Of a DNA stretch of 64,000 nucleotides, positions 16,765 to 26,900 are shown piece after piece (within the stretch, counting starts at the first letter, position 1; every line of letters begins with the position of its first letter). The position numbers and the translations under genes were made by a program. Source of the stretch: Methylobacterium terricola (GTDB lineage: Bacteria; Pseudomonadota; Alphaproteobacteria; Rhizobiales; Beijerinckiaceae); NCBI RefSeq assembly GCF_006151805.1, contig NZ_VDDA01000011.1, positions 124,001 to 188,000 on the forward strand, in the 5' to 3' direction. The notes beneath the pieces are model-generated. The model made no database searches. It had not been told where the DNA came from and saw only the letters and a list, made by a program, of their open reading frames with translations.

Positions 16765-17894
16765 CACCGATCCCCCGGGCCGAGTAGACCATCCACGCCG
16801 TTGCCAGCCGCGCGCCCGACTTGAGACGGAGCCCGGAACTGGTACGGGCGATCCCAGGCTGAGCCGTACTTGGTGGCGATCGAATTCAGGTGGCGATCAA
16901 TCACCGGGTCGAGCCGGTTCATCAGGGCGGTGTTGATCCGGTCGCCGACGACCTTGCGGCCCTCTTCGCGTCCCAATGCCGCACCCAGCATCGCGCCCGC
17001 CATGCCATGCGGGGAACCGACGAGTGCGCCGATGGTCGCCGGATTGCTGGCCACCGCCGCGCCGGTCTTCAGGGCCTCGAACATTCGCTCTTCGCTGGGG
17101 GCGATCTGACCCGGCAGAGCCCGGCCCCCTTCCATGGTCGGTTCGACCCGGCGAGTGAGGGTGTCGGACTTCAGCGCCTTGAGCACCGGGCGATCCCCGA
17201 TCAGCCGAGCCACGTCGTCGAGGGCGCGCCCACCGAGTCGTTCGACCGCTGGGTTCGCCACCGCGCCGAGAGCACCGCCCATCGCACCGGCCACGGCTGC
17301 CTTCTTCGCATCCTTGGAATCGGCGTACTCGGACAGCGCACCAGCACCAGCCCCGTACGCGCCGGCCGAAGCCGCACGACCGATCGCAGGCGCAATGGTC
17401 TCCAGAGCCGGAGCCAGACGCTTGACGCCGTTCACCACCACCGGGGCCACCAGACCCGCATCGGTGCCGCCGGTGACGACGGCCGACGCGAGCGGGCCGA
17501 CGAGACCCGCAGCCGTTCCGGCCATCGAGGCGTTCGGATGCTGCTTCGACAGGGCCTCGTCGATCGCCTTCTGGCGCGCGTACGCCTCGTCAAAGGTCGG
17601 GGCCTTGCCCTGGTAGTAGTCTAACGCGGCGTAGGCGTTGCGGGGCAGGTTGAACAACGCGGTGTTCAGGGCCTCACGCGAGAACGCCTTGACCGAGTTC
17701 GGAATCAGACCTTCCTGAGCCAGGATCTCGTCCGTGTTGACCCGCGGTGCGGCAGCCGCAGCCGGGGCCTGAGCCGCCGGCCGCTGCATCATGAAGCTGA
17801 TCTCGTCATCCACTGAGGGAGCCGCCGGAGCCGTGGTGGCCCCGGGCGTCGTACCCATCATGAAGGCGAGTTCGTCGGGGGTGACTTCGGCCAT
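16764..17894 (-). CDS. Putative internal virion (ejection) protein
   Basis: A 376-residue protein with an Ala/Pro-rich N-terminus and two short repeats (ELAFMMG and EISFMMQ), then a long Ala/Gly-rich region with hydrophobic, membrane-active stretches (TAAGLVGPLASAVVTGG; GAMGGALGAVANPA). Such glycine-zipper-like composition is common in phage ejection proteins that cross the cell envelope. It overlaps both neighbours by one base (TAATG, TGATG), so it is made together with the lysozyme-like protein. No family is recognised with certainty. Confidence 0.6.
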   Translation of the reverse strand: MAEVTPDELAFMMGTTPGATTAPAAPSVDDEISFMMQRPAAQAPAAAAAPRVNTDEILAQEGLIPNSVKAFSREALNTALFNLPRNAYAALDYYQGKAPTFDEAYARQKAIDEALSKQHPNASMAGTAAGLVGPLASAVVTGGTDAGLVAPVVVNGVKRLAPALETIAPAIGRAASAGAYGAGAGALSEYADSKDAKKAAVAGAMGGALGAVANPAVERLGGRALDDVARLIGDRPVLKALKSDTLTRRVEPTMEGGRALPGQIAPSEERMFEALKTGAAVASNPATIGALVGSPHGMAGAMLGAALGREEGRKVVGDRINTALMNRLDPVIDRHLNSIATKYGSAWDRPYQFRAPSQVGRAAGNGVDGLLGPGDR

Positions 17895-19552
17895 TAGCGT
17901 GCGTCCCTCGGGTTCATGACCTCGTGGCGCAGGTACTGGCCATTCCGATCCGTGTAGACCCGACGCATCTCGCCGTTCGGCATGGTCACGGTCTGGTGAT
18001 AGCGGCCCGGATCTGAGACAGCCGGGAAGTTCGCGTCGATCCGCGTCCGCTCAGCCTGGGGAAGCTGAGAGGCGAACGTTGAGCGACGATCGTTGTAATC
18101 CTTGATCTTCGCCGCAGAGACCCGCTCGTTCTCCTGAAAGATTCGCAGCATCTGCTGTTCGGTGAGAGCGCCCGGGTTGGCACCCGCCATCTCGGCCGCC
18201 GCGCGAAGATCGGCATCGGTCGGGTTCGCACCCAGACCCTTGACCATGCTCTTCGCCAACTGACGACCCACTGACTGGAGCGCCGAGGTGCGGGCCGCCT
18301 GATCGCCGGAGCCCACCAGATTGTCGAAGCCGAACTGAGCCAGCAGCGCATCGGCCCGGCTCTTCGCCAGCGCCATCTGGCTGCCCGAGTACACACCGCC
18401 ATTGATCAGTTCGCGCGCCGCGTTGATGGCTTCGATCGTATCGTTGGCCGCCTTGGCTTCCTTCTGACCGTCCACCAGAGCCGTGCGGCCCGCGGTGTAA
18501 TCGCCCTGAGCGTTCTGAATCCCCTGCTGGCGGAACGCGTCCTCAGCCGCCTTCTGCCGATCGCGGGCAAAGTCCAACTGCTTCTGCGACTCGGTGAAGC
18601 CAGCGTCGATCGAACCCTTGTGCAGAGCCGCCGTATCGGTCTGAGCCTGGGTCGGCATATGTCCGACCGAATGCATCTGGCCGTACTGGTCCATCTGGGT
18701 GATGTAGCCAGCGCCGTTGTCGGACGGCGGGGTGTAGACGTTCTTCAGCGAGAAATCCCACAGCATCTTCTCAGCCGACTTGCGGTCGGTCATCGCGGTG
18801 ATGCCGATCAGCCGGCGCTGGTCCGGGCTGAGCCGATCAATCAGAGCCTGCTGCGCCGCAGGGCTGCCCTGCTGCGCGGCGACGACGTTCGCAGCCTGCC
18901 GCGTGTCGATGACCGGAGCGGACGGGGCGACCGGGCCGTTCGGGGTGATCACGGAATCTGTCGAGGGCGTCGGGGCCGGAGCAGCCGAAGCCGCCAGAGC
19001 CGCGGTCGGGGCCGAAGCCGCCGATGAAACAGGTGAGCTGACCGGTGCCAGTCCGGGTGAGCTGGCCGTTGCAGCCGGGGCCGGCGACGAGCCGGAGCCC
19101 TTGGTGATCCAGTCCTGAAACGCCTGAGAGGCCGCGGCTTCGCGCTGCTGGGCCGCCACTTCCATGGCCAGCTTCTGCTGTTCGAGGCTGAGCTTCGCCC
19201 GCGCCAGCGCCGTCTGGTTGGCGCTGTGCTTGGTGTCGAGGATCGGCTTGATATCGTTCCCGGTCTCGTACGCCTTGATCATGTTCTCGCCGAGCCGCGA
19301 GCCGTCGATGCCGCGGCCCGAGCCGGCCATCAGCGCGATCGACATGTTCTGAAGCGCATCCCAGCGCTTCGCCCGGATGATCTCCGGATCGATGCCCTGT
19401 TCGGCGTAGAAGCGAAGCTCCGGGTCAGATCCGCTGTAGGCCACCGCGCCCGAAGACGCGGGAGCGGGAGCCGAGGTGGCGTACTGCGGCGTTGCACTTG
19501 CGGTCGATCCCGGGTCCTGACCCAGGATGCCCATCAGAATGTTCGTGTCCAT
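17894..19552 (-). CDS. Putative internal virion (ejection) protein
   Basis: A 552-residue protein, starting at the ATG at 19552 that sits 4 bases after TAAATA. The N-terminal third is helical and Gln/Ala-rich, followed by an Ala/Ser/Pro linker around residues 150-215, then long charged helices (KEAKAANDTIEAINAARELINGG) and a C-terminal region with GLGANPTDADLRAAAEMAG. The last part resembles helical domains in large podovirus internal proteins. Longer in-frame sequence upstream of 19552 belongs to the intergenic gap. Function inferred from order among the last genes of the virion operon. Confidence 0.6.
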   Translation of the reverse strand: MDTNILMGILGQDPGSTASATPQYATSAPAPASSGAVAYSGSDPELRFYAEQGIDPEIIRAKRWDALQNMSIALMAGSGRGIDGSRLGENMIKAYETGNDIKPILDTKHSANQTALARAKLSLEQQKLAMEVAAQQREAAASQAFQDWITKGSGSSPAPAATASSPGLAPVSSPVSSAASAPTAALAASAAPAPTPSTDSVITPNGPVAPSAPVIDTRQAANVVAAQQGSPAAQQALIDRLSPDQRRLIGITAMTDRKSAEKMLWDFSLKNVYTPPSDNGAGYITQMDQYGQMHSVGHMPTQAQTDTAALHKGSIDAGFTESQKQLDFARDRQKAAEDAFRQQGIQNAQGDYTAGRTALVDGQKEAKAANDTIEAINAARELINGGVYSGSQMALAKSRADALLAQFGFDNLVGSGDQAARTSALQSVGRQLAKSMVKGLGANPTDADLRAAAEMAGANPGALTEQQMLRIFQENERVSAAKIKDYNDRRSTFASQLPQAERTRIDANFPAVSDPGRYHQTVTMPNGEMRRVYTDRNGQYLRHEVMNPRDAR

Positions 19553-19556
19553 GCGA

Positions 19557-19562
19557 TATTTA
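19557..19562 (-). promoter_or_regulatory. TAAATA start-adjacent motif (ejection gene)
   Basis: TAAATA lies 4 bases before the ATG at 19552, with no purine-rich ribosome site between them. Confidence 0.5.
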
Positions 19563-19566
19563 CACC

Positions 19567-21684
19567 TTAACCAAGGATGCCACGGGGGCGGATAATCGGA
19601 ATGAGACGGTCGCGCGTCTTGTAAATGTCGGGGGTCGCAACGTCGGGATTGTGCAGCGTCGGCTGGGTCGAAACCGGCGGGGCGTAGTGCAGCGGACCAC
19701 GGGCACCGAGAGCCCCCAGGCCAACGATTCCCTTCAGCGCCTTCTGCGCCGCGTCCTGCCAATCACCGTTGCCCTTGCCCTGAGCGGCACCAGCCGCCCC
19801 ACCAGGGCCACCCGGAGCGCCGCCAGCGGCCGAACCACCAGCCGCACCACCTGCGCCACCCACGGCACCACCAGCGCCGCCTGCGACGCCTCCAGCACCG
19901 CCAGCACCACCACCGCCGAATCCACCTGCACCGCCGCCGAATCCGCCGCCGGGAGTGGAATCGTCGGCCACCGTGCTGATGCCGAGCAAGCCGCCGTTCG
20001 GATCGATCGGAGCGCCCGTCGTCGAGGTGCCCACCCCGCCGTTGAAGTCCCAGTTCTGGGTTCCGAGCGTCGGGGCCGTGGTGTCTGCCAGGGCATTGAC
20101 CGTCGAAGCCGGGCTCGCCGCCGACAGCGTCTCGTCGCCACCCATCGGGACAGCGCCTTCGCTGTCGAAGTTCTGGCCGGTGGTCTGCGCCGCACCCAGG
20201 ATCGGGGTCGCCGGGGCCGCCGGCATGTTCGGGCCGTTGATCCCGAAGGCACCCGCCGAGGGCGCACCCAGGGTCGGGACCATCGTGTCACCCGCCGCCA
20301 TGCGGCCAGCCGCCATCGTCGCGCCGGAGGGAGCCGCCGCGGCCGGAGCCGGGGTCGAACCACCGAGGATGCCCGCAGGGGCTTCCGTCACACCGCCGAG
20401 ACCGAACGAGCCACGTCCCGCGCCACCAAGACCCGGAACGCCCGGAGCCACCTCCCCGCCGGCCGGAAGGCTACGGGGCGAGGCCATGTACGGCAGGGTC
20501 GGGGCCGGAGCCGCCGGAGCCGAGGCCGGGGTGATTGAGCCGGTGCCGGTGTCAGCGCCCGTGGGGACGATGCCCTTGCCGAAGCCCTTGCCGCCGTAGC
20601 CCAGCAGGCCGCCCGCGCTCGCGCTGGACGCCAGCGGCTGAATCCCGGTCGGGGCTGTGACCTGACGGGTGCCGGTACCTGAATCAGCCGGAGCCGCCAG
20701 ACCAAGCTGACGGGACACCGCCGCATCGACGAGCGGGTGATAGAGCGAGCCCTTCTCACCGTGTTCCTGGGTGATCAGCGCGCGCTGGAAGCTGGCAAAC
20801 ACCTTGGGATCAGAGAAATCGAGCTTCGCGTTGGGATCGACGCCCATCGTCTTCGCGATGTTTGCCGCCGCACCCGGACCGGCAGGAGTCGGGGTCCAGC
20901 CGTTCTTATTGTTGATCAGGTCATAAACCGTGTTCATGCCGGACGTGGTCTTCGACTGGATCAGTCGGGACATCGCCTGCATACCGGCCTGCGGCGAGTT
21001 GAAGACGATCTGGGGCGTTCCCTCGTCGGTGTTCACCGAAGGGCCGACCATCCCAGGATAGTTTCGCTTCTGCCAGTCGGAGCCGGAGAACTTCAGATTG
21101 CCCGGATTGTTGTTGCGCATACCAGCCGGGAACGACGAGACATCGTTCGTCTTCAGGAACTGCTCAGGCGTCATCCGGCCGGGCGTGCCCACGGGGACAC
21201 CCGACAGGCGCGGGTCGTTCGACAGCTTCGGGTCGTAGTTCGCGGCAAGCTGCGGGATCGTGCGCGGATCGGGGCGCACGCCGTTGCGGTGATCGGCGGC
21301 GATCTTCTGGAACCAGTCCGGGGTCTGGTTCAGGCTCGTGGCGTGCGTGTCCGGGCCCCAGGCGACGGGGGTGGTCTGCCGCCAATCCGCGTGAAACTTG
21401 TCGCCAGTCTTGTTGTACGTCCCCAGGCCGCCAGCACCGTGAACCCGCAGGAAGTTGACCGCCTGAGCCTTGGTCACGTCGGACGTACCCGGGGCCCATT
21501 TGAAGTCGAAGGCGTCCTGATGCATGTGGCGCGAATCACCGGCACCGCCATGGTTCTTGTTGTAATTCGGGTCGCGATAGCCAGAGGTGATCGTTGCCTC
21601 GGGAAACCGCTTCTGGAATTCGTTCAGAATGTTGCGAACCCGCGGAAGCAGGTTATCCGTATCGACGTGAGACTGTACAGCCAT
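19567..21684 (-). CDS. Virion protein with M15 peptidase and lysozyme-like domains
   Basis: A 705-residue modular protein. Residues 1-130 form an M15 D-Ala-D-Ala peptidase domain: SGYRDPNYN, the zinc pattern SxH-x6-D (His53, Asp60) and FHADW with the third ligand (His98). Residues about 185-340 carry a second domain opening with AGMRNNNPGNLKF and containing NTDEGTPQIVFNSPQAGMQAM, known from phage structural lysozyme-like proteins. The remaining 350 residues are low-complexity Ala/Pro/Gly, ending in a long Gly-rich run. It probably digests peptidoglycan during infection and stays virion-bound. Confidence 0.75.
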   Translation of the reverse strand: MAVQSHVDTDNLLPRVRNILNEFQKRFPEATITSGYRDPNYNKNHGGAGDSRHMHQDAFDFKWAPGTSDVTKAQAVNFLRVHGAGGLGTYNKTGDKFHADWRQTTPVAWGPDTHATSLNQTPDWFQKIAADHRNGVRPDPRTIPQLAANYDPKLSNDPRLSGVPVGTPGRMTPEQFLKTNDVSSFPAGMRNNNPGNLKFSGSDWQKRNYPGMVGPSVNTDEGTPQIVFNSPQAGMQAMSRLIQSKTTSGMNTVYDLINNKNGWTPTPAGPGAAANIAKTMGVDPNAKLDFSDPKVFASFQRALITQEHGEKGSLYHPLVDAAVSRQLGLAAPADSGTGTRQVTAPTGIQPLASSASAGGLLGYGGKGFGKGIVPTGADTGTGSITPASAPAAPAPTLPYMASPRSLPAGGEVAPGVPGLGGAGRGSFGLGGVTEAPAGILGGSTPAPAAAAPSGATMAAGRMAAGDTMVPTLGAPSAGAFGINGPNMPAAPATPILGAAQTTGQNFDSEGAVPMGGDETLSAASPASTVNALADTTAPTLGTQNWDFNGGVGTSTTGAPIDPNGGLLGISTVADDSTPGGGFGGGAGGFGGGGAGGAGGVAGGAGGAVGGAGGAAGGSAAGGAPGGPGGAAGAAQGKGNGDWQDAAQKALKGIVGLGALGARGPLHYAPPVSTQPTLHNPDVATPDIYKTRDRLIPIIRPRGILG

Positions 21685-21685
21685 C

Positions 21686-22990
21686 TTACTTGCCCTTGGG
21701 TCCGAGGAAATTGGTGCCCTTCTTCGGGGCCTTCAGCTTGACGGTCGGAGCCTTCGCGGCGAGCGATGACTTCGGCTTTGCGGGCGGCTTGGCATTCGGA
21801 CCAGACAGGAACGAGCCGGACACCGCCTGAGACACGCGGGCATCGACCATCTTCGGGCCGCCGGGGGTCTTGGCCACCGCGCCGGGCATGGTCTTTTCCA
21901 AGTCCTGAGCGGTCGGGCCGATGCGCGACGGGGTGCCGGCCGGGTCGGACTTGTAGTTCCAGGCCGAGACGCGGGTCCCCGTGGCCGGATCGGTGCCGAG
22001 CCGGACGATGTCGCGCTTCTCGTTCTCATCCGAGAGCAGGCCGAACATCGGCAGGAAGCTGGAGAGCAGCGAGCCCGCGCCACCGAGGATCTGACCCAGG
22101 CCGTTCGAACCCTGCTGGCCGCCGGTCTGCGTCGAGGTGCCGGTCGTGGTCGAGCCGTACGGCGTCACACCCAGGCCGTACTGGAGAATGTTCAACTGAT
22201 CGATCGGGTACTGGCGCTGATCCGCGTACCGCTGATAGTCCTGATTGAGCAGATCCTGGCCGTACGCGCGCTGCGAATCGCCGATCGACTGGAGCGCTGC
22301 GGCCTGCTGAAGGTTCGCCTGCTGCGCCTGCTGTCCGACCGACGCGCCCTGCGCCGCCGCCAGCGCACGAAGACGCTGGGCTTCGAGGCCGTTCGACTGG
22401 TTCGACTGATCGGCCTGAAACTGGCGGTTCTGATCCTGACCGATCGCCGCCTGAGCCTGCTGGAAGTTCTGGTTCTGAAGCTGAGCAGTCAACTGCCCCA
22501 TGTTCAGGGCTGACTGGGCCTGCGCCGCGCCTTCCTGAATCGCCTGACGCGAGCCGCCGTATGCGCCGGCCTGGGTCGCCGCCGTGCCGATGTTGTTCAG
22601 GTTCTGCGCGAGGGTCTGGGCCTCGTTCTTCTGCGCCGCCTGAATCACGCTCTGAGTGTACGGCGACATGTACTGACCGAGATTCGCGTCAGTGAACTTG
22701 CCCGCGCCGATCTGCTGGCCGCCGTAACCCTGAACCGAATTCAGCGTATTGCCAGCGGTCTGCATCGACGGCATCGCAAGATTGCCGCCGGAGCGCACGG
22801 TGTCATAGGCCGCGAACTGATCCTGATTTTGTCCCGCTACGGTGTTGCCCGTATAGGGATGGGCGAGATTGGCCGAGACCTGCTGCGCCTGAGCGTAATT
22901 GTTCTTGCCAGCCTCTTCGACCCAGGCCGGAAGCTCTACCTTCTGAACCGTAGTAGTGGTCGCCGGCGTATCATTGCCCTTCTTAGACAT
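21686..22990 (-). CDS. Gln-rich virion protein with a C-terminal S74-like chaperone segment
   Basis: A 434-residue protein. Residues 1-300 are extremely rich in Gln, Ala and Asn with helical periodicity and few hydrophobic cores. Around residues 325-400, SDENEKRDIVRLG followed by VSAWNYK and RIGPTAQDLEKTMP matches the intramolecular chaperone (peptidase S74) domain pattern of phage fibres, although it is short and has a basic tail (PPAKPKS). AAAGGAAC upstream gives a standard ribosome site. It may be a fibre-like or internal protein; the low-complexity body is typical of ejection proteins in alphaproteobacterial podophages. Confidence 0.6.
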   Translation of the reverse strand: MSKKGNDTPATTTTVQKVELPAWVEEAGKNNYAQAQQVSANLAHPYTGNTVAGQNQDQFAAYDTVRSGGNLAMPSMQTAGNTLNSVQGYGGQQIGAGKFTDANLGQYMSPYTQSVIQAAQKNEAQTLAQNLNNIGTAATQAGAYGGSRQAIQEGAAQAQSALNMGQLTAQLQNQNFQQAQAAIGQDQNRQFQADQSNQSNGLEAQRLRALAAAQGASVGQQAQQANLQQAAALQSIGDSQRAYGQDLLNQDYQRYADQRQYPIDQLNILQYGLGVTPYGSTTTGTSTQTGGQQGSNGLGQILGGAGSLLSSFLPMFGLLSDENEKRDIVRLGTDPATGTRVSAWNYKSDPAGTPSRIGPTAQDLEKTMPGAVAKTPGGPKMVDARVSQAVSGSFLSGPNAKPPAKPKSSLAAKAPTVKLKAPKKGTNFLGPKGK

Positions 22991-22993
22991 GAA

Positions 22994-23356
22994 TTAAAGT
23001 TCCTTTGACATAATGACGCCGACTGTTGACCAGCCGTAGTTCTTCAAAATCCTTTGCCAGCCGAGACGACCATCCATGACGAATTCAACCGCGCCATGAG
23101 CCCGGCCCCATTCGTCGATCTGATCCGACATCGCCATGGTGTCTTCGAGGTCGCCGAAAATGTAGCGACCCTGCATGATCACCTTTCCCCGCTTATTGGT
23201 GGAGAACGAGGTGATGCAGAAACCTGAACCGTTCTGGTGCCAGTGGTACTGGCCAGCTTTGACCTTCGCCACGACATCTTCGATCTCATCGAAGTTGCGG
23301 GCCACGTCGAGCGCATCCTGAAGGCGCGCTCGCATCTGTTCTTCTGTAAGACTCAC
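22994..23356 (-). CDS. Phage protein, possibly GNAT-like
   Basis: A 120-residue cytoplasmic-type protein with an alternating alpha/beta pattern: CITSFSTNKRGKVIMQGRY and a C-terminal WQRILKNYGWSTVGVIMSKEL that resembles the closing strands of small acetyltransferase-like proteins in podovirus head/tail operons. The start is GTG at 23356, preceded at 4 bases by TAAATA inside the palindrome CCCGCTAAATAGCGGG. The acetyl-CoA loop is not obvious, so the fold call is tentative. Confidence 0.5.
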   Translation of the reverse strand: MSLTEEQMRARLQDALDVARNFDEIEDVVAKVKAGQYHWHQNGSGFCITSFSTNKRGKVIMQGRYIFGDLEDTMAMSDQIDEWGRAHGAVEFVMDGRLGWQRILKNYGWSTVGVIMSKEL

Positions 23357-23360
23357 CCGC

Positions 23361-23366
23361 TATTTA
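23361..23366 (-). promoter_or_regulatory. TAAATA motif within a palindrome
   Basis: CCCGCTAAATAGCGGG surrounds the motif, and the GTG start of the next gene is 4 bases downstream. This is one of the clearest cases where TAAATA sits in the centre of an inverted repeat. Confidence 0.5.
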
Positions 23367-23372
23367 GCGGGT

Positions 23373-23909
23373 TCAGCCCTGTACGTAGGTCTTGACGATC
23401 TCGCCGTCATGGATCTCAAGCATGTACAGCTTGCCCGTCTTCTTATCCCGCACCGGGATGCCATCGTTGCCCTGGGTGGCGGACAGCGTGTTGTCGAGGT
23501 GGGCGAGGATCTGTTCGTTGTGGGCGCGCGCCACCAGCGGGTCGTACGCCTTCGGCGGCTCCGGCAGGGTGCGCTGAACCGCCAGCGGGCGCTTGACCAG
23601 CGGTGGCTCAGCGACCGGCACCGTGGCGACCGGACGCCCGGGGACGAAGCTCGGCTTCACCGTGACGAAGCCCGACGCCACGAAGGTGTCGGGGTCTTCG
23701 GTCACGTCGAGCCGGGTCAGGGTCTGGAGCGCCAGGAAGGAGTCGGGGGCTTCGGTCGCGTTGAGATCCCCCAGGGTGGCCGGCGCATCGGTCGCCCCGA
23801 AACTGTCGGGGCCTTCGACCGCGGCGAGCACCCCCACCACCGGGGGCCTATCGGACGCGATGAAGATGTCCGAATCTTCCATCGCGTCGAGCACGTTTGA
23901 ATCAGCCAT
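23373..23909 (-). CDS. PDSF-repeat phage protein
   Basis: A 178-residue protein. Residues 1-90 carry four copies of a repeat of about 20-25 residues with core (L/V)xAxExPDSF; the same repeat occurs nine times in the gene at 32865. The second half is different: a Pro/Val-rich linker and a compact C-terminus ending DKKTGKLYMLEIHDGEIVKTYVQG, which looks like a beta-hairpin domain. AAGGA lies 6 bases before the ATG. Probably virion- or fibre-associated; the function of the repeat is unknown. Confidence 0.6.
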   Translation of the reverse strand: MADSNVLDAMEDSDIFIASDRPPVVGVLAAVEGPDSFGATDAPATLGDLNATEAPDSFLALQTLTRLDVTEDPDTFVASGFVTVKPSFVPGRPVATVPVAEPPLVKRPLAVQRTLPEPPKAYDPLVARAHNEQILAHLDNTLSATQGNDGIPVRDKKTGKLYMLEIHDGEIVKTYVQG

Positions 23910-23919
23910 GAATCAGTCC

Positions 23920-26900
23920 TTAGCGGCGTGACCCGCGCTGTTTGATGTCGAACTCAGGCTCGCCGAAAGTCCAGCGGCCATCCTTGGCCTGCTCGACTTG
24001 GATCTCAACCTGACGCGCGGTGAAACGGGTATCAATGATCCCGTCCGGCCGGCTGTTGTACGGGCCCTTGATCTGCTCAACGTCGTTCGAGTTGATCTTG
24101 GTCTTGAAGTGCCACGTCGTCGCCTCATACCCCGACTCGTCGTCCGGGATGACGCCGTTCACCGTCACCAGCGAGCCATCGGGGCCCGGGGTGATCGCGC
24201 CCGAGGTGGCATAGATCCGACCGACGCCCGGCGAGGTGAAGGCGGTCTGGCCCGTCACTTCGTGCCGGTAGAGCGAGCCATCGGGGCCCGCCAGGATCGG
24301 GTCGTGGTTGACCAGTACCGGGATGCCAGCGGTGCGCCCCAGCTTGCCGATCGACCACCACTCCTCCCCTTCCGAGTAGCAGTACGTGACGTACGAATCC
24401 GGGTCACCGCGGTCCTCAACCGGATCGGGCTCCGGCGGGAGGGCCTGGACGGACACCGAGGACAGCGTCTGCGGGGCCGATACCGTGGCCGGCGTTTTCA
24501 GCGCGGCACGGGCGAAGGTCTTCGCGGTCGCGAGCCCCGCCGGCTCACGGATCGCCGGGAAGGTGAAGGCGCGTGTCTCCCCGGCAGACCAGTTCGTGGT
24601 CGAGGTGGACTGAACATAGACCGTCTCGTACCAGCCGGTGGCTTCGTCCTTCTTCTGCACCTCGAACCGACGCGGCATCCGGTCCGGATTGCTGGTGGCG
24701 GTGAGAGCGATTTCCTTGATCAGCACAGGAGTCGGGAAGACGTATTCGAGGTAGTAGGGGAAGCCATTCAGCGTGTCGTTGCTGTTGCGGATGATCTGGA
24801 ACCGGTACCCGGCGTAGCTCGACGTGGTGCTGGTGCTCGACGTGGAGGTGGTCGAGGTGGATGTCGCCCGGCCGACGAAGAACGTCTGGGTTGAGCCCTG
24901 CGTCCAGGCCGCACAGGTGATCGCCGCAGCCTGACCCCAATTCACGCCGTCGTCCGAGAACTCGAATCGAGCCGTGGTCGGGGCCTGCGGGTAGTACTGA
25001 TCGTCGCGCGCCGTGATGGCGATCTCGTCGATTTGAACCGGGGTCGAGCCGTAGTCGTACTGAACCCAGACCGGGTAGTCGCCGCCGTTGGCCGTTGCCC
25101 ACACCGTGGTCGGATCATTGTCGATCAGGTTCGCGGCGCTGAACTGCGGGGCGTAGTAGGATGATTCGGAGGTTGCGGACGGAATCACCGCGGGGCCACC
25201 GGCGCTGGCGCGCATCTGCAAGCCACCGAGGCCGCCGGCCACGTAGCCCGCAGAGTTGCCGAGCATGGACAGCCGCCAGAAGCGGTGCGCGCCGATCGGG
25301 AGCGAGTTCGCGCCCGGGGTCTTGAAGCTCAGGATGACGAGGTTCGTAGCGCGGGTCGCATCCGCCCCGAAGGTCGCGCTGATCGTGCGCGAGCCCGAGC
25401 CGGAGAGCGTGGTGTAGAAGGTCGCCGCGGCGCGAGTTCCGATCCCGTCGTCATCGGTGCTCGTGTCCGGGGTGCAGGTCGGACCCGCCGTCGCGCCGGT
25501 GATCGTGGGCAGCGCCGAGGAAGCCCCGGACTGCGCCACCATGCCGATGACCAGTTCCGAATCGAAGGTGGGAAACAGCGTCTGCGTGACGGACGGCCCG
25601 ACCCGCTCGACGGCCAGAACCGACAGGTCGAGGTCGGCCCACGATACGCCCTCAAGCTCATAGATCGCGGAGGAACCCTCAGCGCGGTAGCTCTGCGCCC
25701 CCTGGAAGACGGTCTGCGTCGCGTCGTTCGCGTCCACCACCCGATAGGCCACGCCGATGCCGTCCTGATCGCGCGCGTCGATCAGGTTGACCAGCGTCCA
25801 GCCGGAAGTCACCCCTACCTGATTGATGTAGTGGTTATAGATGTTGACCAGCAAGTTACCGGCCTTCGGCGGGTTGGCGAATTTCACGCCCGTATAGATG
25901 TCGTTCTCGACGGCCACCTGTACCACGCGGGCAGTGGCCGGCGTCGTCGGAGTGGACGGAGCACCCGCGACCGACTCGAACACGTTGAGCGGGTCCACGA
26001 AGTCGTACGCCGTGGTGCAGAATCCAGTTGCGCCGCCGGTCAGAGCCCCGGAAATTCCCGGGGTTGTGCGAAGGTCGATCTTCTGAAGCTCGACGGTGCG
26101 GAGATCCTGATAGCCGCCGTCGTAGTACTCGTGATCGATCGTATCGACCGGCTGATTGGTCTGCGGATCGTAGAGTTGCGGCGCGTAATCCTGAGCATTG
26201 CCCGAGGTGATCTTGATCAGGTAGTGCCGTGACGGCTTCGAGAGGAAGTCTTCATCGTTGATGCGGTTCGGCCACAGCGTGTTGTGCTCGGAATTCAGCA
26301 TGTATCCGGACGCGATGGTGCTCTCCGGGGAGATCCAGACCGTCTTCCACTCATCCGTCGTCGCATCGTAGTGCTGAAGGTCGAACTGACGCGGGGCACG
26401 CCGCAGTTCAGAACCTTTCTCGGTGTAGACGTTCGAGCCATCGAGGCTCTTAGACGACCCGATCGCACTGGTGCGCGGCTGGAAGTCGGCGGAGAAATTG
26501 TACTGGACGTACCACGGGGCCGGACCGGTGAAGATGAACCCCTTGTAGAAGTTGTAGGCCGGTGCCTCGATGTAGAGGTCTGTGGTGAAGCCGGACGTAT
26601 TCGCGGTCGAGCCCGTCGTATCCGCGCTCGTACCGCTGTTCCCATCCGTGTAGTTCGTCGGGTAGAGATTCGCGAACTGAATCGAGCACGTGGCCGGCGG
26701 CGTGGGCGAGATGATCTCAGCCCGCGGCCCGGTGGCAGCGTTGATCTTGATCCGCCAGCGGTCACCGAGATCCGGCTCCGGCGGGGTATCCTTGAACACG
26801 TCGATGAAGCACCATGAAGACGCGGTCTGCCCGAAGCTGTCCTTCACCGTGTAGAGGAAGGAGTCGCGGTAATCCCCGCCAAACGGATTGGTCGGCGGCG

